Shown here: in pieces, positions 11,367-23,839 of the stretch
Numbering within the stretch: position 1 is the stretch's first letter
Layout: the number at the start of each line of letters is the position of its first letter
Translations under genes and position numbers: made by a program
From: Dactylis glomerata
Lineage: Eukaryota; Streptophyta; Magnoliopsida; Poales; Poaceae
DNA length: 64,000 bases
Assembly: GCA_007115705.1 (NCBI GenBank)
Contig: QXEO01001868.1
Coordinates: 464,430 to 528,429 of the forward strand
Reading direction: 5' to 3'
Notes under the pieces: generated by a model
What the model saw: only the letters and a program-made list of their open reading frames with translations
Told to the model about the DNA's origin: nothing
The model's database searches: none

Positions 11367-12946
11367 AAGCTTGAGCTTGTACCTGTTTAGGTTGTCGAAT
11401 GTTTCTGCCATATCACTGATTAAGGACTCCTCTTTTCTTGTGGTGATGACCACGTCGTCGATGTAAACTTGCATGTTGCATCCTATTTGACTTCCGAGGT
11501 AGTTATGCATCATCCGCTGGTAGGTTGCTCCCGCGTTTTTTAAGCCGAAAGGCATGACTTGATAGCAAAACACGCCGTATGGTGTGATGAAAGCTGTTTT
11601 TTCCTCGTCTTCTTTCTTTAACTTGATCTGGTTATAACCAGAGTATGCATCCAGAAAGGAAAGCCTTGCACACCCCGCCGTTGAGTCTATTATCTGATCA
11701 ATGCGAGGTAGAGGGAATGGATCCTTTGGACAGTGCTTGTTGAGAGATGTGTAGTCGACACACACTCTTTGTACGTCTGTGTTTTTCTTAGGTACAATGA
11801 CTGAATTAGATACCCAAGTCGACCATTTGATTTCTCGGATGAATCCTGCATTTCCTAGCCTGTGTAGCTCGGATGCTATGGCTTTCCTTTTGGGTTCGTC
11901 AAATCGTCGCAGTGGTTGCTTGACTGGCTTTGCTTTAGGATCCATATTTAGTGCGTGCTCGACGAGTTCCCTGGGAACCCCTAGCATGTCTGAAGGACAC
12001 CAGGTGAAGATTTCTCAGCGCTCACGGAGGAACTCGATGAGCGCGCCTTCCTATGCGGGATCCAAGTTTACTGCTATAGAGGTGGTTTTGTTTGGGTCCG
12101 TAGGGTGAACCTGGATTTTCTTCGAGTCTTGGGTTGCATCGAAAGCCTGATCTGGCAGGGATCGCCCGACGTCGGGTAGCACGTTGTGGTCAGTTTTGCC
12201 CTTCAGCCTTGCGTACTCTGCTGCCATGCCGAAGGTTTGCGCCAGCATGTTGAATTCTTTGTCACAAGTGTTAGATACTTCGAAGCTGCCTTGTACCGTG
12301 ATTGTTCCTTTGGGTCCTGGGATTTTGAGCATAAGGTATGCATAGTGGGGTACTGCCATAAACTTTGCAAATGCTGGGCGCCCCAGGATTGCATGATACT
12401 ATGAAGGCCAGTCATGACTTCAAACTCCAGCTTTTCTCTACGATAATTGCTGCTATTGCCGAAGCAAACGTCGAGTTCTATTTTCCCGAGAGGGTAATTT
12501 GTGCTTCCTGGTACTATTTCGTGGAAAGAACAATCTATTGGCTTTAGACTTTCCAGTGAGATGCACATTGCCTTCAGAGTTCTTGCGTATATTAGGTTTA
12601 TGCCGCTTCCTGCGTCCATGAATACTCGCCCAACATCGTATCCCCCTATTTGCGCCTTTAGCACCATCGGCGCGTGCCCTGGCCTAGACACTTTCCTCGG
12701 GTGGTCTGCTCTGCTGAACCTGACTGGTTGATCGGACCACTGCAAGTACTCTGTAGTAGCTGGTGGTGATGATATTGCTAGATTTACTTGTCTGGATATG
12801 CTCTTCCGCTCTTTCTTGGATTTTGGCACCGGTTGGATCATTGCAGATATATATACTTTTGACTCCAGATGTTTTGCTAGACGCTGTACTTGGTATCCCT
12901 GGCTCATGCTTTTTCCTCCCTGTCGTGCTCCTTGGTTCGAGTCCAT
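11367..12946 (-). pseudogene. Gypsy polyprotein fragment: protease and reverse transcriptase
   Basis: The protease segment (12946-12203) shows the aspartic motif D-A-G-S-G-I-N. It is followed, after frame changes near 12050-12360, by RT. The RT has the order LVEHALNMDPKAKPVKQPLR, DYTSLNKHCPKDPFPLPRID, LDAYSGYNQI, MPFGLKNAGATYQR and YIDDVV. These are standard Ty3-gypsy motifs of the large Tat/Retand-type group. The catalytic aspartates are present, but the protein is cut at its 3' end, so it cannot work. Confidence 0.85.
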
Positions 12947-13234
12947 GGTATTTTACAACCTCAGGAAGGTTCTACAATTCTTCATCTGGTGGTTAGAAAC
13001 TCTCTTCCCATTTAGGTACGCATAATGGATGCGATAAGGTCCATAGAGCATGTCCTCCGCCGACGGGCTGGAGTACTTTGGTTTTTCTGTTCCCCGATTA
13101 TCTCTTGCCTGAAACTCCCTGTTTTCATAGCCTTCCTCGTCCCTTCTGTCATATCCCGTGGCTATCTGATTTTGCCTTGCGAGGCTGTCTCCGTTGCGGT
13201 ATCTTCGCCTTTGCCTGCTTGCTCTATCGACTTC

Positions 13235-14913
13235 TCATGAACGTCCTCTTTTATTGTTATATGTGTTCTCTCCATCGACAAATCTGTTGGCTACTTCCAT
13301 TAACTCTGATACCGTCCTCGGCTTTCTTCTCCCTACCTCTTCCACGAGGTCCGAACGATGAAGGCCAGCCAAAAAAGCATCTATTGCTCTCTTGTCGGAG
13401 ACGTCTTCTACAGAATTTTTGATTACACTCCAGCGTTGTATATAAGAGCGCAGAGTTTCGTCTTTCCTCTGTATGCACGACTTGATTTCTTCCAGTGACG
13501 CTGGTCGTTTGTATGTTGAGCATTTTTTTTTTGCGAATTGGCTCTCTAGTTCTCCCCAACTTCCAATGGAATCGTTGGTTAGAGTATTCAACCAGGACCA
13601 TGCTGCGCCGGTGAGGTGTAACTGCAAACTTTGCATGGCCGTTGCTTTTGTTTCTCTAAGATTTGTACTGCATGCAGGTAGTCTGATAACCACAGCGTGG
13701 GTTCTTGTGACCCATCATACTTTTGCTGATCGTGTGGCAACTTGAATCCTTTAGGTACCCGCGTTCTGCGAACCCTGCGGGTAAAGCATAACGCGCCCAT
13801 CTCTTTCTCGTCGTCTTCATAATTTTCTTCTTTCCACGCATAGCGCACATTGTTTACTCTTGCTTGCGCTATTATATTCCTTGCGTCCTCCTTTCATGTT
13901 TGATGCTTTTCATCGCCTGATGACTCACTTGTTTCGTTTTGTGAAGGTTGGCGCTTGAGTCCTTCCTTTCGCTTCTCATTATGATATGTCGCCTTTTTCT
14001 CTGGAAGATGTTTCCTTAGCTTGTCTTCTACCAACCCGAGGCTTCGTATTGCGGCTTGATGCATGTGTTCCCGTGGATCTCCAGGCTTTGTTTATGTGGT
14101 TAGTAGGTACGCCTGTGCTGCTACCAATGCTGCTTCTGGTGTTTCTTGCACAAAGTCCTCTTCCTTGTCTGATGGGTGTGCGCTTATACTTTTCGTATGG
14201 CTTTCTTCTCTTGTCCGTGCTGCTGTCCTCCTGCTGTGCTTCGGGTCTTTGCGCCTTTCTGTGCTGGACTCTGATGCATCACTGTACTCATCCCAATAGC
14301 CTCCACTTGATGCGCTGTTGTTATCTTGGCTTCTCATAAACATGTCTTTTTCCTCCCTCAACTTTTTTCTGCGCTGGTGCAGTGCGTATTAATACCCTAT
14401 CAGAAATTCTCTTCTTGAATCTGCGGGTACTTCTGTGCTGTGATTGATGGCTGACATGATGATTCTCCACTCTCCGGTGGAGACGTGAATTTTCTCCTTC
14501 TCCTTCTTGCCGTTGTTCCTTGTTTTGTCGATTTGCATGTCGACTTCTTCATTGCCTGCGTGATTGCTCTCTTCTGCTGCTTCAGAGATGATGACGCATA
14601 ACTGGTGTATGCTTCTGGAGATGCCGCTGCTTCTGGTGGCGAAATCCCTTAGACTATCGTGTGGCTTACCCACTGTTGCTTCCACGTCGGGCTCTCCCTG
14701 AGTTTCATCGAATTCCTCGAGTTTCTTTTGCATATTCTCTGTTGCTGCGAGACTGACCGGCGAGTTTGCCTCGCTGAAAGAGCCCACAGATGATCCAGGC
14801 ATTGTGATTGTCTTGGTTTTGCTTGCTGATGGACCCGATTTCGCCGGATCCGAAAGATGAGTCGAACCCGAAGGTCCGACATAGAAGCTTAGACTTCCGA
14901 TCGTCAACTCCAT
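13235..14913 (-). pseudogene. Gypsy gag fragment with frameshifts
   Basis: At least three overlapping frames carry the remains. 14913-14389 is a leader-like region beginning MELTIGSLSFYVG. 13848-13588 ends KFDGS/KYDGS-like with LWLSDYLHAVQ. 13693-13235 is a typical retrotransposon gag domain, with AWSWLNTLTNDSIGSWGELE, the spacing of Retrotrans_gag, and AIDAFLAGLHRSDLVEEVGR. Frame changes near 13690 and stops in the leader show decay. Confidence 0.8.
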
Positions 14914-15012
14914 CTCCTGTTTTTTGTCGACTTCTGGATTGCTATTGACTAAAAGCGAAAAGTCGTCGAATTCATGATTCCAACACCCAGGGTCCCCACG
15001 GTCGTTGCCAAT

Positions 15013-15346
15013 TGATGAGGGTTAACTCGACAAATGTCCAATATGAAGGACTTAGGATCGGGGGAGTAGGGCGTCGGATGAACTCGAAGGTAAAATCAGT
15101 CAAACAAGGTGTGTATCGAAAGTAAACGTAAGAGTAACTTGGCTTACTTTCAATCTATCCCTTACCGTCCTCTCCTGGCCCTTATATATAAGTGGCCAGG
15201 TCTCAAGGATCGGGAGGGGTCCAGTACGTATTACAATATTGATATACGACATGAACTCGTATCTTGACTTAGATTACACTTGGGCCTAGTCTTAACGGGC
15301 CTCAGGGGTACCCAACTGATGGGCTCTATTATCTATACCCTTGTCA
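15013..15346 (-). repeat. 5' LTR of the truncated gypsy element
   Basis: The 334-bp LTR read on the minus strand starts TGACAAGGG and ends CCTCATCA. Two bases after its end comes tggcaacgaccgtgggga (minus strand, about 14993-15011), in the position of a primer-binding site; I could not assign the tRNA. No 3' LTR partner is present. Confidence 0.7.
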
Positions 15347-16241
15347 GTAGGAGTGTTGAGGCCCTCAAACAAACACTAAAGAAGTACTGTGATGGATCTT
15401 GACAGAAAATTAATTTGGACAAGTCCTCCATCTTCTTTGGTAACCGGTGTGTTGATAGCACTAAGGAGAGCGTGAAGAATTGCCTTGATGTCCACAATGA
15501 GATTCTCAATGATTTTTACTTGGGAATGCCTACCTCTATTGGGAGCTCACCTACGGCAACCTTCAAGTTCCTTTATGACATGATATGGAAAAGAATCAAT
15601 AGTGTGATCGGTCGGCCAGTGTCAAGGGCATGAAAAGAGGTTTTTCTTAAGGCCACGATCCAAGCTATTTGGACCTTTGTAATGAGTTGTTTTCAAGCCC
15701 AGTGGGTAATTGCTAATGAGTGCTGGGTACTGAAGATGGGAAGAAAAACCTACACTAGCGGTCCTGGGAGTGGTTATCGACTCCTAAATCTTATGGAGGC
15801 ATGGGTTTTTGAGACTTAATCCTGTTCAACCAGGCAATGTTGGGACGACAAGGATGGCGATTGTTAACAGAACCAACATCTCTGTGTGCCAGAGTCTAGA
15901 AAGGCAGGTACTTCCCTCACACCAATTTTTGGCATCCTCCAAAGCCTAGATCTTTGTCTTATACTTGGAGGAGTATCCTTTTCAGACGTGATCTTTTGTA
16001 GCAAGGTGTCCAATAGGGAACTGGCGATGGTAAGAGTGTTAAAGTTACGTCGGATCACTGGATTCCAGACCGGCCTCCATACTTTCTCCAGCCATTGAAT
16101 GGCATTCCCGATGTAGCGATAGTCAGCTGCCTTATAGATGAAGAAACCAGGACATGGATTTCAGAGACACTTCATGCTTTCTTTGATCTGGTGACTGTGG
16201 ACAAGATTCTTCAGATTCAGATTGATCGACACGGAGGAGAG
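15347..16241 (+). pseudogene. LINE ORF2 piece 2: RT thumb to C-terminal linker
   Basis: The sequence resumes with EALKQTLKKYCDGS, then (after a TGA in place of the expected glycine codon) QKINLDKSSIFFGNRC. Next come LGMPTSIGSSPTATFKFLYD and, in another frame, GFRDLILFNQAMLGRQGWRL. It ends near RTWISETLHAFFDLVTVDKI, where element A inserted after 16241. Several stops and frame changes are present. Confidence 0.85.
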
Positions 16242-16708
16242 TGATACGTCTCTAACGTATCTATAATTTTTGATGCTCCATGCTTGTTTTTACACCATTT
16301 GCTTAGTGTTTCGTTACACTTCGTGGCATTTTTATGCATTTTCCGGAACTAACCTATTAACAAGATGCCACAGTGCGAGTTCCCTGTTTTCTGCTGTTTT
16401 TGTGCTTCAGAAAAGTTACACGGGAAATATTCTCAGAATTGGACGAAACAAAAGCCAAACATCCGGAAATTTACCGAAGCTTCCAGAGAACCGAAGAGGA
16501 GATGGAGAGGGGCCACAGGGCAGCCACACCACAGGGCGGTGCGGCCTGCCCCTGGCCCGCGCCCCTGGTGGTGAGGCCACCCTGGCCCACTTCTGACGCT
16601 GCCCCTTCGCCTATAAAGACCCCCCGACGGGAAACACCTAAACGCCTGATCACTTTTCTAGAATACATCGCGATCTACCACCGTCATCGACCCGAGATCG
16701 GGAGGGTC

Positions 16709-18245
16709 TGATGTCTACGCACTTCTATTCTTGTAGACACTTGTTGGGCCTCCAAGTGCAGAGGTTTGTAGAACAGCAGCAAGTTTCCCTTAAGTGGATC
16801 ACCCAAGGTTTATTGAACTCAGGGAGGTTAGAGGTCAAAGCTATCCCTCTCAAGCAACCCTGCAATTACGATACAGAAAGTCTCTTGTGTCCCCAACACA
16901 CCCAATACACTTGTCAGATGTATAGGTGCACTAGTTCGGCGAAGAGATAGTGAAATACAAGTGGTATAGATGATTATAAGTAGCAAACGTGATGTGAAAT
17001 AAATATCGCTGCGAGCAAACAAGTAACAAAATAGCAAGTAAACGGTATGCAAAGCTTGGAAACAAGGCCTAGGGATCATACTTTCACTAGTGGACACACT
17101 CCCAACAATATAACATGACTGAACAAATAACTTCTCTTTGCTAAGGCACTCTGAATTATTCTCCTATTGAATAACACTAATCATTGTGTAGTGGCTACAG
17201 AAACACCCCTTAAAGTTCATCAAGTACTTGACAAACACCACTCATAGAGATATTCAAATCAGATCACAACTCAAGATAGAAATCATTGCAACTTAAACCA
17301 AGTACTAACACGGTGCACACACTGTCAACATTACACCATGAAAGGAGGAATAGATCACTCAAACTATCATAGCAATAATTATTCTCATAATCTACAAGAG
17401 ATCACAATCATAGCCTAAACCAAGTACCACCATGATGCACGCACTGTCACCGTTACACCATAGCAGGAGGAATAGATTACTTTAATAACATCACTAGAGT
17501 ACACAAAATATCTGAATAATAACATGTACTTGTTCAACATGATACAAAGCTCACGATCACATAAAGATCACATCATGGGAGAGAGAGGTGAACCACATAG
17601 CTACTGGCAGAGCCCTCAGCCCCGGGGATGAACTACTCCCTCCTCATCATAGGAGACAGCAAGGTTGATGGAGATGGCGGTGAGGTCGATGGAGATGGCG
17701 GAGACGGCGATGGAGACCGATGGAGATGGCTCCGGGGGCACTTCCCCGTCCCGGCAGGGTGCCGGAACAGAGACTTCTGTCCCCCGAAATTCGTCGGCGA
17801 CGGCGGCGGAGCTGCGGAACTGTTTCTGGAAAATTGCCGAATCCCCTAGGGTTTTCCGTCCCGAGGCTTCTTATAGGCGAAGGGGCGATGTCAGAGGAGG
17901 GCCAGGGCCTCCTCACACATGGCTGGCGCGGCCAGGGGCCTGGCCGCGCCACCTGTGTGTGTGCGGCCCCTGTGGCCCACCTCCTACTCCTCTTCGGATC
18001 TCTGGAAGCTTTCGGGTAAAATAAGACTTCAGGATGTGGTTTCGTCCAATTCCGAGAATATTTCCTGTGTATCACTTCTGAAACACAAAAACAGCAGAAA
18101 ACAGGAAACTGGCACTGTGGCACTTGTTGATAGGTTAGTTTCGGAAAATGCATAAAAGTGCCACTAAGTGTAACGAAACAATAGGCAAATGGTGTAAAAA
18201 CAAGCATGGAGCATCAAAAATTATAGATACGTTTGAGACGTATCA
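16709..18245 (-). repeat. 3' LTR of element 1
   Basis: The LTR is 1537 bp. On the minus strand it starts TGATACGTCTCAAACGTATC and ends ...AGACATCA. The U3 part resembles that of element A, but the R/U5 part (16709-17600) is unrelated to A and element 2. Confidence 0.92.
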
Positions 18246-21170
18246 AGCATCCCCAAGCTTAACTCCTGCTCGTCCTCGAGTAGGTAAGTGATAACAAAAG
18301 AAATAATTTTTGAGGTGACATGCACCATCACAATCTTGATCATACATATAAGTATTGTGAGCTGGGATCATAAGAACTTAAAACATGGGTATGAAAGATA
18401 TAATCTTGACAATAGAAACTTAGCAACCATGTTGTAAACATGCAAATGAACACAAACAAAAGATCATGAAAATGAAACAATGAAAGTCAAACGGGTGTTC
18501 AAATCATAAGGAAAAACATACAAATGGTTTTCAGCTTGTCCTTCAAAGAGAGCAAAACATAAATGCATAGGACACCTTCAAGTTTAAGAGGGCGACTAGA
18601 TACAAATAATTTAAGAACAAGTGAAACCAAAAATATGAATCAATCAATGAAAACTTTGGGACAATGCACATTATACTAAGAATGACAACTATGCTCTCTT
18701 ATGGTGCATAAAGATAGAAGGTGGTGACTCAACATAAAAGTAAAGGAAAGGCCCTTCGCAGAGGGAAGCAGTGATTGCAAGTTTTATAACCTTCAAAAAT
18801 TATGGTACTTACCGGCTTTGAGCTCTCATTGCCCCCATCATAAGCATCTTGAATGGTTAAAGTTAATGCGAGAACAATTATGATGCATATGCTTGACAAA
18901 TCATAAATTGAAGACCTCGTGCCCCGTGAATACGAGTACCCAAACCTCATGCTACTTTACTAAGAGTCCCAAGCAAGGCTCTTGTCATTGTAAATATATG
19001 TGTATCATTGAGAACCGCCAATGGGGTACCTCCGTGCCCGATGACATGGAACAAGCCCACACCAAAATGACAGGACAAGCAGACAATGAACACCTCGACA
19101 TCTCTTTTATTTGCTATATTGTTTAGCTTTTTATTATGAGATGCGTCGTCGAATGTTCACCATGGGTATGCTGCAAATTTCCACCATGAATTATGCATGG
19201 CTTAGATTGGCGGCCCGGCATTTCCCTAACACATATACAAACTCCATGATCCCTACAAGATTCCCAATTCATTTCACACCACGGGCATCCATAAACAAAA
19301 GATCACGATATCAACTCAAAAGGAAGTGCAATGTTGAAAGCTTGCCCATGACAGCATGGCTGGGCTAGAATCCAACTTACAACTTGCAAGCATAACAACT
19401 CAACATAAAAGACCACAATGTCAAATTTTTAAGAACAGGAAAAAGGTAAAGTGTGCCTTCCGGTTCGTGAGAGCTTTACTGACCGAATTTCACATAACAC
19501 TGGTAAGAGTTTAATTTGAAGAGAAAATAAAAGCAAGTCAAATTTACTTGGAATAGCAAATTGCTAGTAGGTATGTATGGTGGACACTTTGGAAAACTTT
19601 GGCTTTTAGGAGTTGGATGCACGAGTAGAGCTCATACTCAGTACAAGGCGAGGGCTAGTAAAAGACTGGGAGCGACCAACTAAGAGAGCAATAATGGCCA
19701 TAATCATGCAAAGCGACAAAGCGACATTAAAAGAAGCATAAGATGGCATAAAAATTCAAAAACTAAATGATCATGAAGGCTATTGGCGACTTTGTAAGAG
19801 TCTAACATGTGTGAGCATGCGCCAAGTCAACCCAAATAAAGCATCAAGGAGAAAACCAAAATAATGCTTCCATACAATAAAAACAACGCATGATTTTTTC
19901 AAAGGCTCATTAAGCAATCTCAGTTATTTGAGACAAGTCATGCTACAGCAAAACCACTAAGCATACTATCAAAAAGACATCAAGCATGACATGAAAAAGC
20001 CTAAGCCGCAGTCTACACAAGCTCCTTCTTGTACCACTATTTTGCACAAAGCTTTTTCTCTTTTCCAACACCATTTGAAATTTTTTAAGACACCTCTTTT
20101 GATGAAAACCAATAAAGATCAGAGGCAAAAATACACCTTGATGAAAAGGTATGACAAGGTCTGAACGCAAATCAAGGCGAAAACAGAAACCAAAAGCAGT
20201 AGCAGAAAAAGAAGAACACTCGGTGAACGATAAGAGTGAAAAACTGAGTGTTCTTAGCAAATGAAAACGAGTTCATTTCCTCCAAAAGAAACATGATGTG
20301 ATCTAACCATTTATTGCAGCAAACAAACAAACCTAACCAACTAAGAAAACTAAAACAACTGACGCTCCAAGAAAAACACATAGTGCATGAAGCAATAAAA
20401 ATATAGTGTTTTGAAAGGTGACCTGATTTTTGCCGATGAAGAAGGAGTGCCTCGGGGGCATCCCCAAGCTTTGACGCTTGTACTTCTTGGATATTTCTTG
20501 GGGTGCTGGGCATCCCCAAGCTTGAGCTTTTGTCCATTCTTCAACTCATCTCATCATTCTCCAATCCCTACACTTGAAAACTTCCTTCATACAAAACTAA
20601 ACACAATTCTATTAGCAACATTAGTGCAAGCATAAAATATATTCAACCCTCTATTTGCTTCAGGTTTCAACTCAAAACCACCACATATATAGCAAATACT
20701 ACTGTAGCAACTCCCCAAAAAGTTCCATGATCAAAAGAACTCAAAAGAAAGCGATAAAGTGGCAAACACAAATATTGGCAGAAATTTGTCAAAACTGAAC
20801 AGCTGACAAAGGTCGAATTTTTGAGGGATTTTCTGTTGCTCAAATCAAAAAGTGTTCAACTAAGAAAAGTTTGGATATAACCTGGGGCATATGCACAAGA
20901 AATCGCAGGTCCAAAAGATAAACAGAGAATTTTCACGAATTTTTACGGTGTAGCACCGAAAACAGTTTCAGGACAGCAACATCTCCAAATCTTTACCTCA
21001 CTCAAATTAGAGGCTTCTCTTGGCACAAAAACGAAATAAACAAGATAAGGAGCGGTCATTACAGTAGTAATGACTTCCAAGACTCAAATAAAAGAAAAAG
21101 TACTGAAAGTAAAAACATTGGGTTATCTCCCAAGAGTGCTTTTCTTTAACGCCTTTGAGCTAGGCGCAGT
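18246..21170 (-). other. Conserved 3' non-coding interior of element 1
   Basis: There is no coding potential. This 2.9-kb block is collinear with 34015-36809 (element A) and 39313-42238 (element 2). It begins at the LTR side with the polypurine tract and ends at the 'taacgcctttgagctaggcgcag' landmark just after the coding region. Conservation across three elements with different genes suggests a role in replication or packaging, which is an inference. Confidence 0.8.
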
Positions 21171-21185
21171 AATTTGCAAAGATGC

Positions 21186-21956
21186 TCATGTGGGCGCCAT
21201 ATAAAAGCTTGAGGCACAGGCGCCATATAGGAACTCAAAGCAATAGAGAGCATCAAAAAGCAGAAATGAAAGACATTTAAATCTAAACCACTTCCTATGC
21301 ATAGGAATCTTGTAAGAAAATAAATCAACGAGGCACATAGTAGCAAGTATGGATAGATAAAACAAGTGCCACTTCAAGATTTGCAACATAAAGAGGGGAA
21401 ACTCAATATTGTTGAGATCCATCAAACCATGTTTCCCTCTCTCAAAGTAACTTTCAGTAGCATCATGAATAGAATTAACAATGTAACTATCACATAAAGC
21501 ATCCCTATCATGAGCCACATGCATAAAAGGATTAATACTCCCCACATGAACAATAGTAGTAGGAGCAGAATCAATAGAATAATTATTCTCATCACCATAA
21601 TCATCAAAAACAGGAGGCATATTGCAATCATAACTAATTTTCTCCTCAAAAGTAGGTGAACTGAAAATATTATACCCATCATCACAAGCTAGAGAACTAC
21701 TATGTCGCAAAGCATACTCATCAAACATATCATCATAAGAAGGAACATGGATAGCACTAATGGTACAACAATTATTAACCTTAGAATTGGTACCAAAAAG
21801 ATTTTCAATATCAAAAGTAGAGTGATTTTCCCAATCATGATCACTAACATAGGTAATAGGCATAGGAACATCATCCCAATCAGAATTATCATAATCTATA
21901 GCAGGATCATAACGCTTAGGGGAAGATACTGTGTCCTCTCGCCTTTTACTCCTCTT

Positions 21957-21989
<33 letters not shown>

Positions 21990-23699
21990 CTTCTTACTCT
22001 TCTTACTCTCTCCTTTAGGAGGGAGAGACTTGAAGGGCATCTTCTCCACATATTCTTTAGGAGGAAAAGGCATCTTCTCTACATAATCTGGCTTGCTGAC
22101 AGAAACAACAGAAGAAACTTTGGAGGATTCCTCCTCTCTATTAATAAGATCGAAACATCTATTAGTCCTATCATAGCTTGGCAAATCATCATGTTTAATA
22201 AGATCTTGTAAGTAAGTATTTGCGAGGCAATCTTTAACACAATAGAGATGACAACCAAGAAGGGTGCTATTAATATCAACATCATTCATGTCAACCAAAG
22301 AAAGCTTTCTAGATATCTCTTCACAATTCAAAAACAAGGTAAGCTCATCATGCTGATTGAGAGTAATGTTATCATCACAATACAAATCTGCGGTACTCGT
22401 TCGATTAATTGGGCATTGAAAATTAAAGTGACCTTTTTCACCACAAAATTCACAAAGAAAAGGATAAAGCTCACAAACCCATTCACCAAGCACATCTAGA
22501 TCCTTGAGCCACATGCTGGTTTCTTCATTTGCGTGGGTGATGCAATAATCTTCCTTGTTGTAACTCTGTTCACAAGGTCTATGTATTCCACAAAAATTAA
22601 CATGCTTATAAGAAATAGTACTTTTAGAAGTTTGAGCATGTTTATTGCAATCATCAATAACAATATCACTTTCTATGCAAGTATCCTTAAAAGGTTCATG
22701 ATACACGTCCCCATTTCCTTTAGGAACATTCATATGGGAAGCAAAGGCTTTAAAGCAATCAACCATAATTTGAGGATCAAGACCATATTTAGCACTAAGC
22801 TCTTGAAAATTAGCAGTTTCAGCGAAAGACTTAATGCAATCAAACTCGTAATTCATACCTGATCCTTTACCTTTGTCGCTATCCCAACCTTCGATATTGT
22901 TTTGAATTGTCTCAAGCAGACCCCACTTGGTGTCGACATCCTTGCTTGTGAAAGACCCATCAAAGCATGCATCTAGATAGTCCTTGTAATGTCCTGAAAG
23001 CCTTGCATAAAAATTATTAATAATAATATTACGGGGAAGATCATGAAGAGGACATTTATGCATTAGTAACTTCAATCTTCCCCACGCTTGGGCAATGCTT
23101 TCTCCCTCATGAGGCCAAAAATTATATATCTGATTACGATCTTTATGAATCTCACTTGGAGGATAGAATTTAGAATAAAAGAGAGGTACAATTTCCTCCC
23201 AGCCAATAGATGGACCATCTTCAAGCAGCCGATACCATTCCTCAGCTCTGCCTTTCAGTGACAAAGAGAATAGCTTCTTCTTAACTTGGTTCATTGAAAT
23301 ACCTGCACACTGGAACAACTCGCATAATTCATGTATAAAGAGCAAATGATCACCAGGATGGACAGTTCCATCTCCTAAATAGCAGTTATCCCTAACACGT
23401 TCAACAATCTTCGTAGGTATTTTAAAAGGATGGGGAGCACAAGCATCACTAGAAACATCACATATGGGAGATAAAATATTATCAGAAGAAACCTTCTCCA
23501 CTAAAGCTGGGGGACTAAAAATATCATACTCAACAAAACCAGCTTCCCCAAGCTTAGACTTTTCTATAGCATTAGCATTAACAGTATTCAAAGCATTCGT
23601 ACTAATAACATTGCTATGCGAAATAAGCTCCAAAGGATTTTCAATTTTCTCTTCAAATCTAAAATCAGGAAAAAGACTAAAGAACTCTTTATTTTCCAT
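21186..23699 (-). CDS. Element 1 gag-like protein, intact (837 aa)
   Basis: The uninterrupted frame of 837 residues starts 111 bp inside the primer site. A Retrotrans_gag-like domain lies at about 115-275 (LSLKGRAEEWYRLLEDGPS, then AQAWGRLKLLMHKCP). A CCHC zinc knuckle C-E-F-C-G-E-K-G-H-F-N-F-Q-C sits near residue 415. A lysine-rich tract at about 563-585 is encoded by AAG repeats and may act in nuclear entry or RNA binding. No protease DTG/DSG motif, RT or integrase is seen. It should make the capsid for element RNA, with polymerase supplied by a related autonomous element. The intact frame in a young insertion suggests recent activity. Confidence 0.85.
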
Positions 23700-23811
23700 T
23701 AAGCCTAACTAGTGAAAATAAAAACAAGAAACAAAAAGATATAATTGTAGAATCTAAAGGAAATAACTCTGAGCACTCACACAGGAGGATGCGAGTACCT
23801 TTTACCTTACC

Positions 23812-23829
23812 TCCCCGGCAACGGCGCCA
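23812..23829 (-). other. Primer-binding site of element 1 (tRNA-Asp type)
   Basis: The minus strand reads TGGCGCCGTTGCCGGGGA, complementary to the 3' end of plant tRNA-Asp including CCA. It lies 10 bp inside the 5' LTR and fixes the direction of the element. Confidence 0.9.
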
Positions 23830-23839
23830 GAAAAGAGCT

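Larger units (their letters stand above)
11367..15346 (-). mobile_element. 3'-truncated Ty3-gypsy retrotransposon (Tat-like)
   Basis: The element lies on the minus strand. It consists of a 5' LTR (15013-15346), a leader, a broken gag, an aspartic protease, and RT up to the KLKLN motif just after the catalytic YIDDVV. RNase H, integrase and the 3' LTR are absent. At 11366/11367 the LINE reading frame joins the gypsy RT directly. No matching target duplication is seen, and about 10-12 LINE codons (including FADD) are missing at the junction. A deletion after insertion therefore probably removed the gypsy 3' half together with a little LINE. Confidence 0.85.

Noticed and set aside
21944..22010. 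AAG/CTT microsatellite
   Set aside because: It is in frame and codes the lysine tract of the element 1 gag, so it is reported as part of that protein.
23812..23829. tRNA-Asp-like sequence
   Set aside because: Only the last 18 nt of the tRNA are matched and the site sits beside an LTR; it is a primer-binding site, not a tRNA gene. The same applies at 42999-43016.
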